64,000 nucleotides of DNA from Alkalihalobacillus sp. LMS39 (GTDB taxonomy: Bacteria; Bacillota; Bacilli; Bacillales; Bacillaceae_F): NCBI RefSeq assembly GCF_022812285.1, contig NZ_CP093300.1:2666001-2730000 (forward strand), in the 5' to 3' direction. Of the stretch, positions 55,263 through 63,695 are shown piece after piece. Each line of letters starts with the position of its first letter. The first letter of the stretch is position 1. Under the pieces are notes generated by a model that was not told the DNA's origin, searched no databases, and worked only from the letters and a program-made list of their open reading frames with translations. Both the position numbers and the translations under genes were made by a program.

Positions 55263-56018
55263 ATGGATCGAAAAGAAGCACAAACATTGACTGGTAAACA
55301 AGTCATGGTTGATGAACAACAAGATGGCATATATTACGGTGAATTACTTGAAGTTGTAACAGAACCACGCAAGCCATGGAGAGGGATTGTCAAAATTAAT
55401 GGAATTGATTCTCTTCCAAAGCAGCACTACACGAGTGAGCAATTTAAAATTAGAAAGCCATTGTATGATAACGGACAAGTCATAGAAGTTATCGGTTCAA
55501 AAATTTCAAAAAGCGAGTGTGCCGATGTTCACTACAACGAGTCATTGCGCCAAGCAATCCAAAAAGAAATCAATGAAGCAACAAATGAACAATCTGACCT
55601 TGTGATTGAAATTCTTACAGCCTACTTGAATACGCTATCATCTGAAACAACACATTCATTCAATGGAACTTCAGCAAACGTCGTTCAGTCTTATCAATTT
55701 CTTTTACAAGAACTTGAACAACCATCATTTGATGCCCTAGAAAAAAGCATGACTACATATGGTGTCTGCCACGAAAACATCTGGCAATGTCATAATTCGC
55801 TTGAAAAGCAAATGCAAAACGGGAATCGTGATGACTTTCGTGGTGTGAACTTTCTTATGTATAAAAGTGAGTCTACCGTTCTTGTTGTTCAACATCATTA
55901 TGAACGAACGGCTAAGCATGGTGCTCAAGAAATTCGCTTTGACCGATTTGAAATGACAACAGATACCGGTGTACGATCTATTATGTCCTATACAAATGAA
56001 TTTACGAAAGATCGATAA
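55263..56018 (+). CDS. DUF2777-like protein
   Basis: A 251-aa cytosolic protein. The N-terminal 70 residues look like a small beta-barrel (GKQVMVDEQQDGIYYGELLEV, WRGIVKINGI), the remainder is mixed, with VCHENIWQCHNSLEK and NFLMYKSESTVLVVQH. I believe it to be DUF2777, a Bacillus-specific family with no known role. ATG at 55263 after GTGAGGG. Confidence 0.6.
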   Translation: MDRKEAQTLTGKQVMVDEQQDGIYYGELLEVVTEPRKPWRGIVKINGIDSLPKQHYTSEQFKIRKPLYDNGQVIEVIGSKISKSECADVHYNESLRQAIQKEINEATNEQSDLVIEILTAYLNTLSSETTHSFNGTSANVVQSYQFLLQELEQPSFDALEKSMTTYGVCHENIWQCHNSLEKQMQNGNRDDFRGVNFLMYKSESTVLVVQHHYERTAKHGAQEIRFDRFEMTTDTGVRSIMSYTNEFTKDR

Positions 56019-56038
56019 AAAATTTCACACCATTCAAT

Positions 56039-56074
56039 TTAGGGCACTGAAAATGATTTTTTCAGTGCCCCTTT
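56039..56074. terminator. bidirectional terminator
   Basis: GGGCACTGAAAA/TTTTTTCAGTGCCC with a 3-base loop between the convergent DUF2777-like and ydbT genes, followed by CTTTATTT. Confidence 0.85.
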
Positions 56075-56076
56075 AT

Positions 56077-57540
56077 TTATAATTCCTCGCGTTTTTCATA
56101 AGAATACCATTGTAAAAACTTACCCTTTTCTTCCTCATCCAAATCGACCACGGTAAAGCTTTTCCCAACGATACTAGATAACACACTCGCTTCTAACGAT
56201 GTTAGTTTTCGATAGCGCTGTATAAGCGACTGATGGGTTTCTACAGATTCAATTCGATTTCGTTTCAATAACACCGTCGTTTGACTTAGCTTCCGAAAGC
56301 GAAAACATAATGATTGGTTTTCATAACTAACACCAGTATCTTTAAATTGCGCATAAGCAAGCAACAGTAAAAATGGCAGTAAACAAAAACTATAAGCCCC
56401 ATATGGAACAAAATAAGCGAGAATTCCCATAATAGCAAGCGGCACTACTGTAACTCTTATAATAAATCGTAGTAATGCTCGTTTTGGTGCCTTTGTTACC
56501 GTTGAATGTAATGAATAATCTGGAAGAACATCATGTAAAAAAGCCGGAACATCTTTCATACGAATCAGTGGACACAAAATCGTAGAAAACTGTTCATCGC
56601 TTGTACCTCCGCCTTTACTTTCCACATAAACCGCTGTTAGTCCAAACGGTTGGCGTAACAAACTTTTGACAAGTCGTACCGCCGTGACCCGTTGTGGGTT
56701 TAACGTCAGCTGGCGGGTTTCCAATAAGCCCCGTTCAATGACAAGGTCCTCTCCTTGTTTCTTGATTGTAAAATTCGCATACTTTAAAACAGACATCAAG
56801 ACAGAAATGGTCCAAGAAAGAAAAAATAAAAAGACAAAAATAATGATAATGTTAAAAAGTGCGGTTTCGGTAAAAAAGGAAAAAATGATATCATAAATTC
56901 TGTCAGGCAAAAACTGTGACACTTGTGGAAAAATCGCTAACAATGCCGAGAAAACTAATCCAAATCCACCTGATGTCATCCCCGCTACAAGAAGCGCTTG
57001 CAAAGAAATCTTCCATCGCACTTCTTCTTCTTGTACTATATGATGGTCAATGTCCTCATCTAACACGCTTTCTTCAACCACTACTTCTTTCCCTTTTTTG
57101 CCTTGTAGTAACTGGCTTCGTAACATCATCGCCTCTTCTTTTGTAATCGCTTGTAATAAAAGCTCAGGCTCTCCACCACCACCAGCTGTTTCAATTTTAA
57201 CTTTCACAAGTTTAAACAGACGCTGGATAACACCTGCACTCACATCAATGCTTTGTACTCGTTCTTGCCGTATATATCTTGTCTTTTTTACAAAAAAGCC
57301 TTGTTTAATTGTTAATTCACCTTCATGTAAAGAATAACGAAATGTAATCCAATGCAGTAAGCCACTAACGAAAGCAAAAAGCAAAGCGATACTGAGTGAT
57401 ATAACAATGAAAATAACATTACGATTAAAGCCACCTACAAAAAAACTAACGCCAATCGGTAATATCAATTGCCGTATTGATGTTAAAAATGACACAAGAA
57501 TCATTATGGGATGAAGCCGTTTCATTTCAATCATCTTCAT
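56077..57540 (-). CDS. ydbT: PH domain-containing membrane protein, YdbT-like
   Basis: A 487-aa membrane protein with paired N-terminal TMs and three bacterial PH-like (bPH2/DUF304) domains: the first has RQERVQSIDVSAGVIQRLF; the second LNPQRVTAVRLVKSLLRQPFGL; the third KRNRIESVETHQSLIQR. In B. subtilis ydbS-ydbT protect against an antimicrobial peptide from a related Bacillus. It overlaps ydbS by 14 bp. Confidence 0.87.
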   Translation of the reverse strand: MKMIEMKRLHPIMILVSFLTSIRQLILPIGVSFFVGGFNRNVIFIVISLSIALLFAFVSGLLHWITFRYSLHEGELTIKQGFFVKKTRYIRQERVQSIDVSAGVIQRLFKLVKVKIETAGGGGEPELLLQAITKEEAMMLRSQLLQGKKGKEVVVEESVLDEDIDHHIVQEEEVRWKISLQALLVAGMTSGGFGLVFSALLAIFPQVSQFLPDRIYDIIFSFFTETALFNIIIIFVFLFFLSWTISVLMSVLKYANFTIKKQGEDLVIERGLLETRQLTLNPQRVTAVRLVKSLLRQPFGLTAVYVESKGGGTSDEQFSTILCPLIRMKDVPAFLHDVLPDYSLHSTVTKAPKRALLRFIIRVTVVPLAIMGILAYFVPYGAYSFCLLPFLLLLAYAQFKDTGVSYENQSLCFRFRKLSQTTVLLKRNRIESVETHQSLIQRYRKLTSLEASVLSSIVGKSFTVVDLDEEEKGKFLQWYSYEKREEL

Positions 57541-58006
57541 CAGCTACCGTTGCTAATTTTGAGATTGAATCCCGTAACTCATCCGCTTGTTCAAATGGCA
57601 ATGCCGGTATGCGGTGTACCGTAGCGGCAGTTGAAATGGTGACAGTCGCTAGGCCATATTTTCGTAAAATCGGCCCATGCTCTGTATCAACATGCTGCAC
57701 TCGTATCATCGGAACTAATGTTCGTTTTACGACAAAAACACCGTGTTGTAAATCAATTTCATCTTCTAGTACATCAAAGCGCCATCTTTTCCATCGTAAT
57801 ATTGGCATAATGAAAATGGACACAACACTATAGGTGAATACCATCGCAATAAGCACCCAAAGTATCCAGAATGGAAAGGAAAAAAAGGATATCGCGATGC
57901 CATAACCAATAGGAAATAAAGCAAATATTGCTGAGTCTATGCCTGCTTTTATTCGCCAAACAGGTAAGGCTTTTTTTGATATGCGTTGTGTTGGTTCTCC
58001 CCGCAA
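57527..58006 (-). CDS. ydbS: PH domain-containing membrane protein, YdbS-like
   Basis: A 159-aa protein with two TMs (residues about 25-65) and one bPH2 domain (LVPMIRVQHVDTEHGPILRKYGLATVTI). TTG start behind GAGGGG. First gene of the ydbS-ydbT pair; the proteins probably act as a complex. Confidence 0.87.
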   Translation of the reverse strand: MRGEPTQRISKKALPVWRIKAGIDSAIFALFPIGYGIAISFFSFPFWILWVLIAMVFTYSVVSIFIMPILRWKRWRFDVLEDEIDLQHGVFVVKRTLVPMIRVQHVDTEHGPILRKYGLATVTISTAATVHRIPALPFEQADELRDSISKLATVADEDD

Positions 58007-58027
58007 AATACAGTTCCCCTCTTTTCT

Positions 58028-58243
58028 TTATTCGTCATCCGTTACATAAATAATCGTAACTCCTAATTCCTTTAGTAAATCTAACACTTGTTTATTTAAT
58101 TCATCATCATACACAAGTCCGAGTGATTCTACTAGCTCAAGTTCGGTTAAATATCCATCTTGTGCATCTTCAATGATTTCAACAATATCGTCTAGTTTTT
58201 TTTCTTTTAACTTCGATATAACTTGTTCTTTATCCAATTTCAT
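58028..58243 (-). CDS. small acidic protein resembling sigma-70 region 1.1
   Basis: A 71-aa acidic helical protein: LDKEQVISKLKEKKLDDIVEI, GYLTELELVESLGL, LNKQVLDLLKELGVTIIYVTDDE. The arrangement 'helix, T-E-E/L turn, helix, I-D-L-L-E-G-I-V-V-D-E' recalls region 1.1 of RpoD, found elsewhere as a stand-alone domain. The start is uncertain: GGAG lies only 2 bases before the ATG, and an in-frame TTG at 58237 has better spacing. Confidence 0.55.
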   Translation of the reverse strand: MKLDKEQVISKLKEKKLDDIVEIIEDAQDGYLTELELVESLGLVYDDELNKQVLDLLKELGVTIIYVTDDE

Positions 58244-58305
58244 CACTCCTACTTTTTTTCATATGTATATTCTTCCAGCTTATCTACCATTTTACCTTTT
58301 TCAAC

Positions 58306-58345
58306 AATAAAAAAAAAGAAATGACGCTTTTTGGCGTCAAATCTT
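58306..58345 (-). terminator. intrinsic terminator after cvfC
   Basis: Minus strand TGACGC, loop CAAAAA, GCGTCA, then TTTCTTTTTTTTT, directly after the stop at 58346. Confidence 0.85.
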
Positions 58346-59476
58346 TTACTTTTCTTTTACTGCTTCCGTCATTTGTTTCCAAACGGAACCTTTTGCTTCT
58401 TCCCCCGTTTCAATTCGTTCGATGGCCATTTTCACTTGCATACTTACTTCAAATTCTGGATCATCTTCTGCTTGCTTTAATGCCTCAAGTGCTGTTTGGT
58501 CTCCTACTTCATATAAAAACATAGCCGCACGCCAGCGTACCAATTTGTTTTTGTCTTGTAAAGCTTTCATCATCGCTGGCATTGCCTTTGCATCGCCAAT
58601 ATCTGATAAACAGTCTCCCGCTGTTCGTCTCACTGTTACTGAACTGTCTTCTAATGCTTTATATAAATAAGGGAGAACAACTGGTTTTTCAATCATGCCT
58701 AAATACACAGTAGCTAAACGCCGAATCGACGCTTTTTCATCCTCTAATGCTTTTGCTAAAGCAGGAATATCTTCTTCTGTTGGGTCTATTCGGTCAAGTG
58801 CGGCATAACGTTTTTTCCAATCCGGATTATCTAACATGTCCACCGTTAATTTCGAGAAGATATTCGTTTGTTTTTCATCTTCTTTTTTTTCTAATCCTAA
58901 AGCAGAAGCCACTAACCCCTCAAGTCTTTCTTCACTATAAGCTGCTAGCACTTCTTCTTTTACTTCTTCACCAACTTCTTCTAATTCACCGTATCGAACA
59001 TTTTGCTCGACCCATTTTCTTTCCATAACAACATTATCTGTTTCTTTCTGTGCTCGAACAGCCGCTTCTTTAAAAGCATCGGGTAAACCCACACGAACTT
59101 CTCTTTCTCCATCCGTTACTTTAATTTGCATCGGAATACCTTTAAAGAAATGCAAATACACTTTCACTTCACCAAAACCATCTTGTTCTTGTTGTTGAGA
59201 ATCACTAGTATTGCTTGAATTTTCTCCAAACGCTTCTCTTACTTTCGGTAAGATTTGTTTCCAATCCACTTTCGCATTTCTCTCAAGCGCTATAAAGTCT
59301 GCTACATGATAAACCCCTTTTATTCCTTCAATTAAAAAGAGTTGTTGGATAAATTCAGGAGCATCATTTTTATTTTTTGCTGTATAGTTATTGCTTTTTC
59401 CTTGTGGTAAGTTTTCGTTTAAAGTTAATTTCATTGTATTTGGACTTGGGGTTGGTTCTATTGATTTAATTTTCAT
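58346..59476 (-). CDS. cvfC: conserved virulence factor C family protein (CvfC/YpgR)
   Basis: A 376-aa protein. Residues 1-90 are an Nfu N-terminal (scaffold) domain: EPTPSPNTMKLTLNENLPQG, FLIEGIKGVYHVADFIAL. Residues about 210-370 are HEAT-like repeats (LEDEKASIRRLATVYLG, LEDSSVTVRRTAGDCL, LQDKNKLVRWRAAMFL). B. subtilis YpgR and S. aureus CvfC have the same layout. RBS GGAGAATAACGA. Confidence 0.87.
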   Translation of the reverse strand: MKIKSIEPTPSPNTMKLTLNENLPQGKSNNYTAKNKNDAPEFIQQLFLIEGIKGVYHVADFIALERNAKVDWKQILPKVREAFGENSSNTSDSQQQEQDGFGEVKVYLHFFKGIPMQIKVTDGEREVRVGLPDAFKEAAVRAQKETDNVVMERKWVEQNVRYGELEEVGEEVKEEVLAAYSEERLEGLVASALGLEKKEDEKQTNIFSKLTVDMLDNPDWKKRYAALDRIDPTEEDIPALAKALEDEKASIRRLATVYLGMIEKPVVLPYLYKALEDSSVTVRRTAGDCLSDIGDAKAMPAMMKALQDKNKLVRWRAAMFLYEVGDQTALEALKQAEDDPEFEVSMQVKMAIERIETGEEAKGSVWKQMTEAVKEK

Positions 59477-59609
59477 TCGTTATTCTCCTTTCAACAGACG
59501 ACACATTTCTTGTATTATCGTAACATAACCGTTTTTAATTAACCAATGTTCTGCTTTTATTAGATGCCATGGATTTGATATACTATGTAAAAAAAGTAGG
59601 AGGCACCAT

Positions 59610-60341
59610 ATGAAATACGCTTTTATATCTGATATACATGGCAATGCTGTTGCACTTGAAGCCGTCATTCAATCGATTAAGGAACAAAATGTCGATAAAG
59701 TTTTTGTATTAGGGGATATTTGCTTTCGTGGGCCAGAACCTAAACGCTCCCTTGAACTTGTGCATTCAATTGCATCAGGAATCATAAAAGGAAATGCTGA
59801 TGAATGGATCGTCCGTGGGGTCGCAGAAGGAGAAGTGCCTTCACATGTAGTAGACATCATGAACAAAGAGCGTGACTGGACTGTGTCACAATTACAAAAT
59901 TCTGACATAAAACAGTTAGCTGCGCTTCCGCTTGATGTAACGATTTCACTTTTAAATCACACACAAATCCACGCATTTCATGCGACACCATCTAGTTTAT
60001 TTGATGTTGTCTTACCAGACACACAACAAAGTGTGTTAAAAGAAAAGATGATGGGCCATAACGAAGCATCGATTTATCTTTATGGACATATTCATCTCCC
60101 ATACATTCGTTATTTCGAGGGGAAATCCATCGCCAATTTAGGAAGTGTAGGTTTACCTTTTGACGGGTTAACGAAAGCGTCTTATTTACTACTCGAAGAA
60201 AACAAACAAGATTATCGTATGAGCATTGAACGGGTTTCGTATGATGTCGATAAAGTGATTGAGCAGTTTAGTAAAAGTGATTACCCAAACAAAGAAGTTT
60301 TATTTTCTGTCATTAAAAAAGGGACGAGCCCTTTTTCATAG
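59610..60341 (+). CDS. metallophosphoesterase family protein
   Basis: A 243-aa calcineurin-like phosphoesterase: FISDIHGNAVAL, VLGDICFRGPEP, IKGNADEWI (Asn/Asp), HAFHATPSS and YGHIHLPYI. This is the YfcE/DR1281-like arrangement of metal ligands. Substrate unknown. RBS GTAGGAGG. Confidence 0.87.
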   Translation: MKYAFISDIHGNAVALEAVIQSIKEQNVDKVFVLGDICFRGPEPKRSLELVHSIASGIIKGNADEWIVRGVAEGEVPSHVVDIMNKERDWTVSQLQNSDIKQLAALPLDVTISLLNHTQIHAFHATPSSLFDVVLPDTQQSVLKEKMMGHNEASIYLYGHIHLPYIRYFEGKSIANLGSVGLPFDGLTKASYLLLEENKQDYRMSIERVSYDVDKVIEQFSKSDYPNKEVLFSVIKKGTSPFS

Positions 60342-60358
60342 GACTCCTCCCTTTTTTT
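60315..60358. terminator. bidirectional terminator
   Basis: AAAAAAGGGA and TCCCTTTTTTT arms across the convergent stops at 60341 and 60357. Confidence 0.6.
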
Positions 60359-60773
60359 ATACTAGGTATGATACACCTTTCATGATATCGATAAAAGAGC
60401 TTTTATCATTGTACGTAGCGATAATTTCCTGTTTTTCATTTAGTAATACGGTTGTAGGAACGCCCATACATCGATACGCATCATATGTTTTTGTTCCTTC
60501 ATCAAGAAGTACAGGAAATCGATAGCTCTGCTCTTGAATATAGCGTGGACCATCCTCTGCTTTCCCTTCTCTTCCAGTAACATTAACCGTTAAAAAATGA
60601 AGCTTTTCCTTGTCCATCGTTTCGAACAATTGATTTTTCTGATGTAAATCTTTCATTGAATCTGGACACCAAGAGGCCCAAAAAGTTAACATCACAGGTT
60701 TCCCTTTATAATCAGCAAGGGAAACAACGTTATTTGTGTGGAGTTCGTGTAACGAAAATGGCGGTGCCACCAT
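60357..60773 (-). CDS. TlpA/ResA-like thioredoxin-fold protein with CPDS motif
   Basis: A 138-aa protein with no signal peptide. FTLHELH..., GKPVMLTFWASWCPDSMKDLH, FPVLLDEG, CMGVPTTVLL: thioredoxin/AhpC-TSA fold with the cis-Pro. The active site is WCPDS, so the second Cys of CxxC is missing; another Cys lies before the cis-Pro (YRCMGVP). It may act as a one-Cys reductase or peroxidase partner. 25 bp after brxA, same strand. Confidence 0.82.
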   Translation of the reverse strand: MVAPPFSLHELHTNNVVSLADYKGKPVMLTFWASWCPDSMKDLHQKNQLFETMDKEKLHFLTVNVTGREGKAEDGPRYIQEQSYRFPVLLDEGTKTYDAYRCMGVPTTVLLNEKQEIIATYNDKSSFIDIMKGVSYLV

Positions 60774-60798
60774 AATAAACCCTCCAATTTAACAACCT

Positions 60799-61233
60799 TT
60801 ATTTGCAATGAGTGTCATACGCAGTTGTTAAGTTTAATACGATATCCTCAACAGTTCGGTCTTCAATTTGTTCTCTCGGAATAAAATGAACGACTTCTTT
60901 TCCTTTTAATACAGCCATAGAAGGAGAAGATGGTTCAATGCCGCCAAAGTATTCACGCATTTTTGCGGTAGCTTCTTTATCTTGTCCTGCAAAAACGGTA
61001 ACAAGATGGTCTGGTTTTGCATCATGCTGAAGCGAAATAATTGCCGAAGGTCTTGCTAAACCTGCAGCACAACCACAAACAGAATTCACGACGACTAATG
61101 TTGTCCCTGCTGCATTCTCCATATATTCTGTAACCTCTTGTCCTGAAACTAATTCTTTAAAACCACCATTTGTTAATTCTAACCTCATTGGTTGAACGAC
61201 TTGTCTCATATAATCTTCATAGTGCATTGACAT
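60799..61233 (-). CDS. brxA: bacilliredoxin BrxA (YphP type)
   Basis: A 144-aa protein matching BrxA: MSMHYEDYMRQVVQPMRLEL, TTLVVVNSVCGCAAGLARPSA (CGC active site), VTVFAGQDKEATAKMREYF, SPSMAVLKGKEVVHFIPR. Bacilliredoxins remove bacillithiol from S-bacillithiolated proteins, so the organism should make bacillithiol. ATG at 61233 after AAAGGGGAT. Confidence 0.92.
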   Translation of the reverse strand: MSMHYEDYMRQVVQPMRLELTNGGFKELVSGQEVTEYMENAAGTTLVVVNSVCGCAAGLARPSAIISLQHDAKPDHLVTVFAGQDKEATAKMREYFGGIEPSSPSMAVLKGKEVVHFIPREQIEDRTVEDIVLNLTTAYDTHCK

Positions 61234-61285
61234 ATTATGATCCCCTTTCACTTTCAATCCTTAGCATTTTTTAATCAAAAGGTTT

Positions 61286-61603
61286 CTATTCAATTACTTG
61301 TTTTTTTAATGTGTCAAACAAAAATGGGATGGAACGAAACGCGTAAATCTCTTGATGAATATGACCATTTTGAACAATCGCTAAATAAGGAACGCTTTTA
61401 ATTTTCAAGTCTTGTGCTAACATTGGTATCGTATTAATATTACATTTAGCAATATGTAAACTAGGAAGCATTTTTTCAATTGTCTCCATCATTGTAGTGG
61501 CCACTTTACATGTCCCGCATAATGGGGAATAAACGTAAAGTGCTACTTTGCCAACATCACTTGAAACATATTGGTATGCTTCTTTTTTTGTTAATTCTTG
61601 CAT
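61286..61603 (-). CDS. thioredoxin family protein
   Basis: A 105-aa protein: VALYVYSPLCGTCKVA (CGTC active site), IKSVPYLAIVQNG (cis-Pro). It is not the main TrxA (WCGPC). ATG at 61603 after AAAGGGAAAAG. First of three thiol-redox genes in tandem. Confidence 0.85.
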   Translation of the reverse strand: MQELTKKEAYQYVSSDVGKVALYVYSPLCGTCKVATTMMETIEKMLPSLHIAKCNINTIPMLAQDLKIKSVPYLAIVQNGHIHQEIYAFRSIPFLFDTLKKQVIE

Positions 61604-61673
61604 TTCTTTTCCCTTTCTTTTCCGTGCTTTATTCATTATACAAAACTTTTTATGGAAAGACGAACGATTATGC

Positions 61674-62801
61674 TTATGACTTTCCTTTCCAACCTTCTGC
61701 TACTAACACTTCTTGAAGAGCCGCTAAAAACAAAGTGACATTCCGTTGTTTTGCATTAAAGCCCATTAATCCAATTCTCCAGACCTTCCCCTTTAATTCT
61801 CCTAGCCCTCCCCCGATTTCAATACCATACTTCGTCAATAATTGCTTTCTAACGTTGGCATCATCAACACCTTCTGGAATTCGTACAGATGTTAATTGTG
61901 GTAGCCGGTGATCTTTGTGGACTAGTAGCTGGAGTCCCATTTCTTCTAAGCCATTATGTAACGCTTCTCCAAACATGCGATGGCGCCAAAAAACCGACTC
62001 TACGCCCTCTTCAATAATTAAACGTAATGACTCATGCAGGGCATATACCATTGTAATTGGTGCTGTATGGTGGTATGAGCGTTCATCCCCCCAATAATTT
62101 TGGATCATCGATAAATCTAAATACCAACTTTGTACTTTTGACTTTCTCCTTGCCATTTTTTGAACGGCTTGCTCACTAAACGTGACAGGTGCTAAACCTG
62201 GAGGAGCACTTAAACATTTTTGTGTTCCGCTATAGGCAGCATCAATTTTTCTTTCATCTATTAAAGTCGGAACGCCTCCTAATGAGGTAACCATGTCACA
62301 AACAAACAACGCTCCATAATCATGAACAATTTCACTTAATTGTTCCAATGGTTGCAGAACACCTGTAGATGTTTCAGCATGGACGACTGCAACAAGCGAT
62401 ACATCCGTATGAAGTTGTAACGTTGCCTTGACTTTGTCGATGTCAATAACTTCACCCCAAGGAGCCTCTACTTCAATGACAGTAGCTCCACAGCGGCTCG
62501 CTACATCAACCATTCGTTGTCCAAATAAACCGTTTACACAAATAACAACTTTATCACCTGGTTCCACTAAGTTGACAAAAACCGTTTCCATTCCTGCACT
62601 ACCTGTGCCACTCATCGCTAAAGTAAGTTCATTTTTCGTTTGATATACTTGTCTTAATAAAGACATCGTTTCATTCATGACTGTTAAAAAAGCTGGATCC
62701 AAATGACCTAATAAAGGTTTTGCCATTGCTCGTAGTACATTGGGATGAACATCACTCGGACCCGGTCCCATTAATACTCTTTCGTTTGTTTCACTACCCA
62801 T
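61674..62801 (-). CDS. class V aminotransferase (alanine/serine- or ureidoglycine-glyoxylate type)
   Basis: A 375-aa PLP enzyme: [17 protein letters not shown] (glyoxylate-aminotransferase N-terminus), [32 protein letters not shown] (Schiff-base Lys) and SVRIPEGVD. PucG of purine degradation and serine/alanine-glyoxylate aminotransferases share this pattern; no purine-catabolism genes are near, so I leave it open. RBS AAAAGGAG. Confidence 0.87.
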   Translation of the reverse strand: MGSETNERVLMGPGPSDVHPNVLRAMAKPLLGHLDPAFLTVMNETMSLLRQVYQTKNELTLAMSGTGSAGMETVFVNLVEPGDKVVICVNGLFGQRMVDVASRCGATVIEVEAPWGEVIDIDKVKATLQLHTDVSLVAVVHAETSTGVLQPLEQLSEIVHDYGALFVCDMVTSLGGVPTLIDERKIDAAYSGTQKCLSAPPGLAPVTFSEQAVQKMARRKSKVQSWYLDLSMIQNYWGDERSYHHTAPITMVYALHESLRLIIEEGVESVFWRHRMFGEALHNGLEEMGLQLLVHKDHRLPQLTSVRIPEGVDDANVRKQLLTKYGIEIGGGLGELKGKVWRIGLMGFNAKQRNVTLFLAALQEVLVAEGWKGKS

Positions 62802-62989
62802 GTATTATCACTCCTTTTCTGTCTTCTTTGAACATTCGCTGTTTATTTAAAAAACCCTTTTAATAAGAAAGTACGAAAAAAAAATTGAACTTTTTTTAAA
62901 ATATAGGGTGTATGCCTATACCTTTTTATCTGTCTTACATATGGTAACAGTGTAAGGTCAATGATTAACTTTACAAGGAGGTATGAGTT

Positions 62990-63076
62990 ATGACTCACAC
63001 TTACGGAAGCGGATTTGCGTTACTTGTTGTATTGTTTATCCTTCTCATTATCATCGGTGCGACTTACACTTGGTAA
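62990..63076 (+). CDS. YjcZ family sporulation micro-protein, copy 1
   Basis: A 28-aa protein: MTHTYGSGFALLVVLF, then LLIIIGATYTW. The YjcZ family is a short Gly-Phe start plus a single TM helix, made during sporulation and found in spore coats. RBS ACAAGGAGGT at proper distance. Two more copies follow. Confidence 0.88.
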   Translation: MTHTYGSGFALLVVLFILLIIIGATYTW

Positions 63077-63131
63077 TGAAAAAATAGATGTACGTTAAAA
63101 TATACAAAAAATCATAAAGGAGGAATGAATC

Positions 63132-63218
63132 ATGGGTCACACTTATGGTAGTGGATTTGCGTTACTCGTTGTATTGTTTATCCTTCTCATCATCATTGGA
63201 ACTGCGTATACTTGGTAA
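63132..63218 (+). CDS. YjcZ family sporulation micro-protein, copy 2
   Basis: A 28-aa copy, MGHTYGSGFALLVVLF then LLIIIGTAYTW; RBS AAAGGAGGAAT. Differs from copy 1 at two or three residues. Confidence 0.88.
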   Translation: MGHTYGSGFALLVVLFILLIIIGTAYTW

Positions 63219-63264
63219 TAAAATTGCAATCAATATTCTCGAACTCGATAAGGAGGGATGAGTT

Positions 63265-63351
63265 ATGACTCACACTTATGGTGGCGGATTTGCGTTAATC
63301 GTTGTGCTGTTTATTCTCCTCATCATCATCGGTTCCACTTACGCTTGGTAA
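63265..63351 (+). CDS. YjcZ family sporulation micro-protein, copy 3
   Basis: A 28-aa copy, MTHTYGGGFALIVVLF then LLIIIGSTYAW; RBS AAGGAGGGAT. Last of three tandem copies, followed by a terminator. Confidence 0.88.
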   Translation: MTHTYGGGFALIVVLFILLIIIGSTYAW

Positions 63352-63358
63352 ATAGTAT

Positions 63359-63400
63359 AAGGCTGTTGAGTAAATGAGCTCAACAGCCTTCTTTGGTTTT
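63359..63400. terminator. intrinsic terminator after the yjcZ cluster
   Basis: A perfect 12-bp stem AAGGCTGTTGAG/CTCAACAGCCTT, then CTTTGGTTTT. It also lies at the stop of ytzC on the other strand. Confidence 0.85.
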
Positions 63401-63659
63401 ACCGTTTTAAAATCATATTATTTTGCATTTGTGACACGCGTTGTTGTGCACGGTGCAATTGGTCACGTTGCTCAGGCGTTGCGCTTCGAATTAAGCTGTT
63501 TAGCTCATCATTGATTTCTTCTAGCTTTAACTGAGCCTCACTATAATCCTCAGGATCACCTGCTTCTACTCGTTTTGCTAAATCTAATTGTTGTTGAGCA
63601 AGTTCAATTGTTTCATTTGCTTTTTCAACAAATTGATTCACTTGTTCATGAATGGCCAT
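63399..63659 (-). CDS. ytzC: DUF2524 family protein, YtzC
   Basis: An 86-aa helical protein: VNQFVEKANETIELAQQQLD, YSEAQLKLEEINDELNSLIRSA, QRDQLHRAQQRVSQMQNNMIL matches YtzC. Function unknown. RBS AAGGAGGA. Confidence 0.85.
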   Translation of the reverse strand: MAIHEQVNQFVEKANETIELAQQQLDLAKRVEAGDPEDYSEAQLKLEEINDELNSLIRSATPEQRDQLHRAQQRVSQMQNNMILKR

Positions 63660-63695
63660 ATGTGTTCCTCCTTGTTTGATGAATAGGGAATGGTA

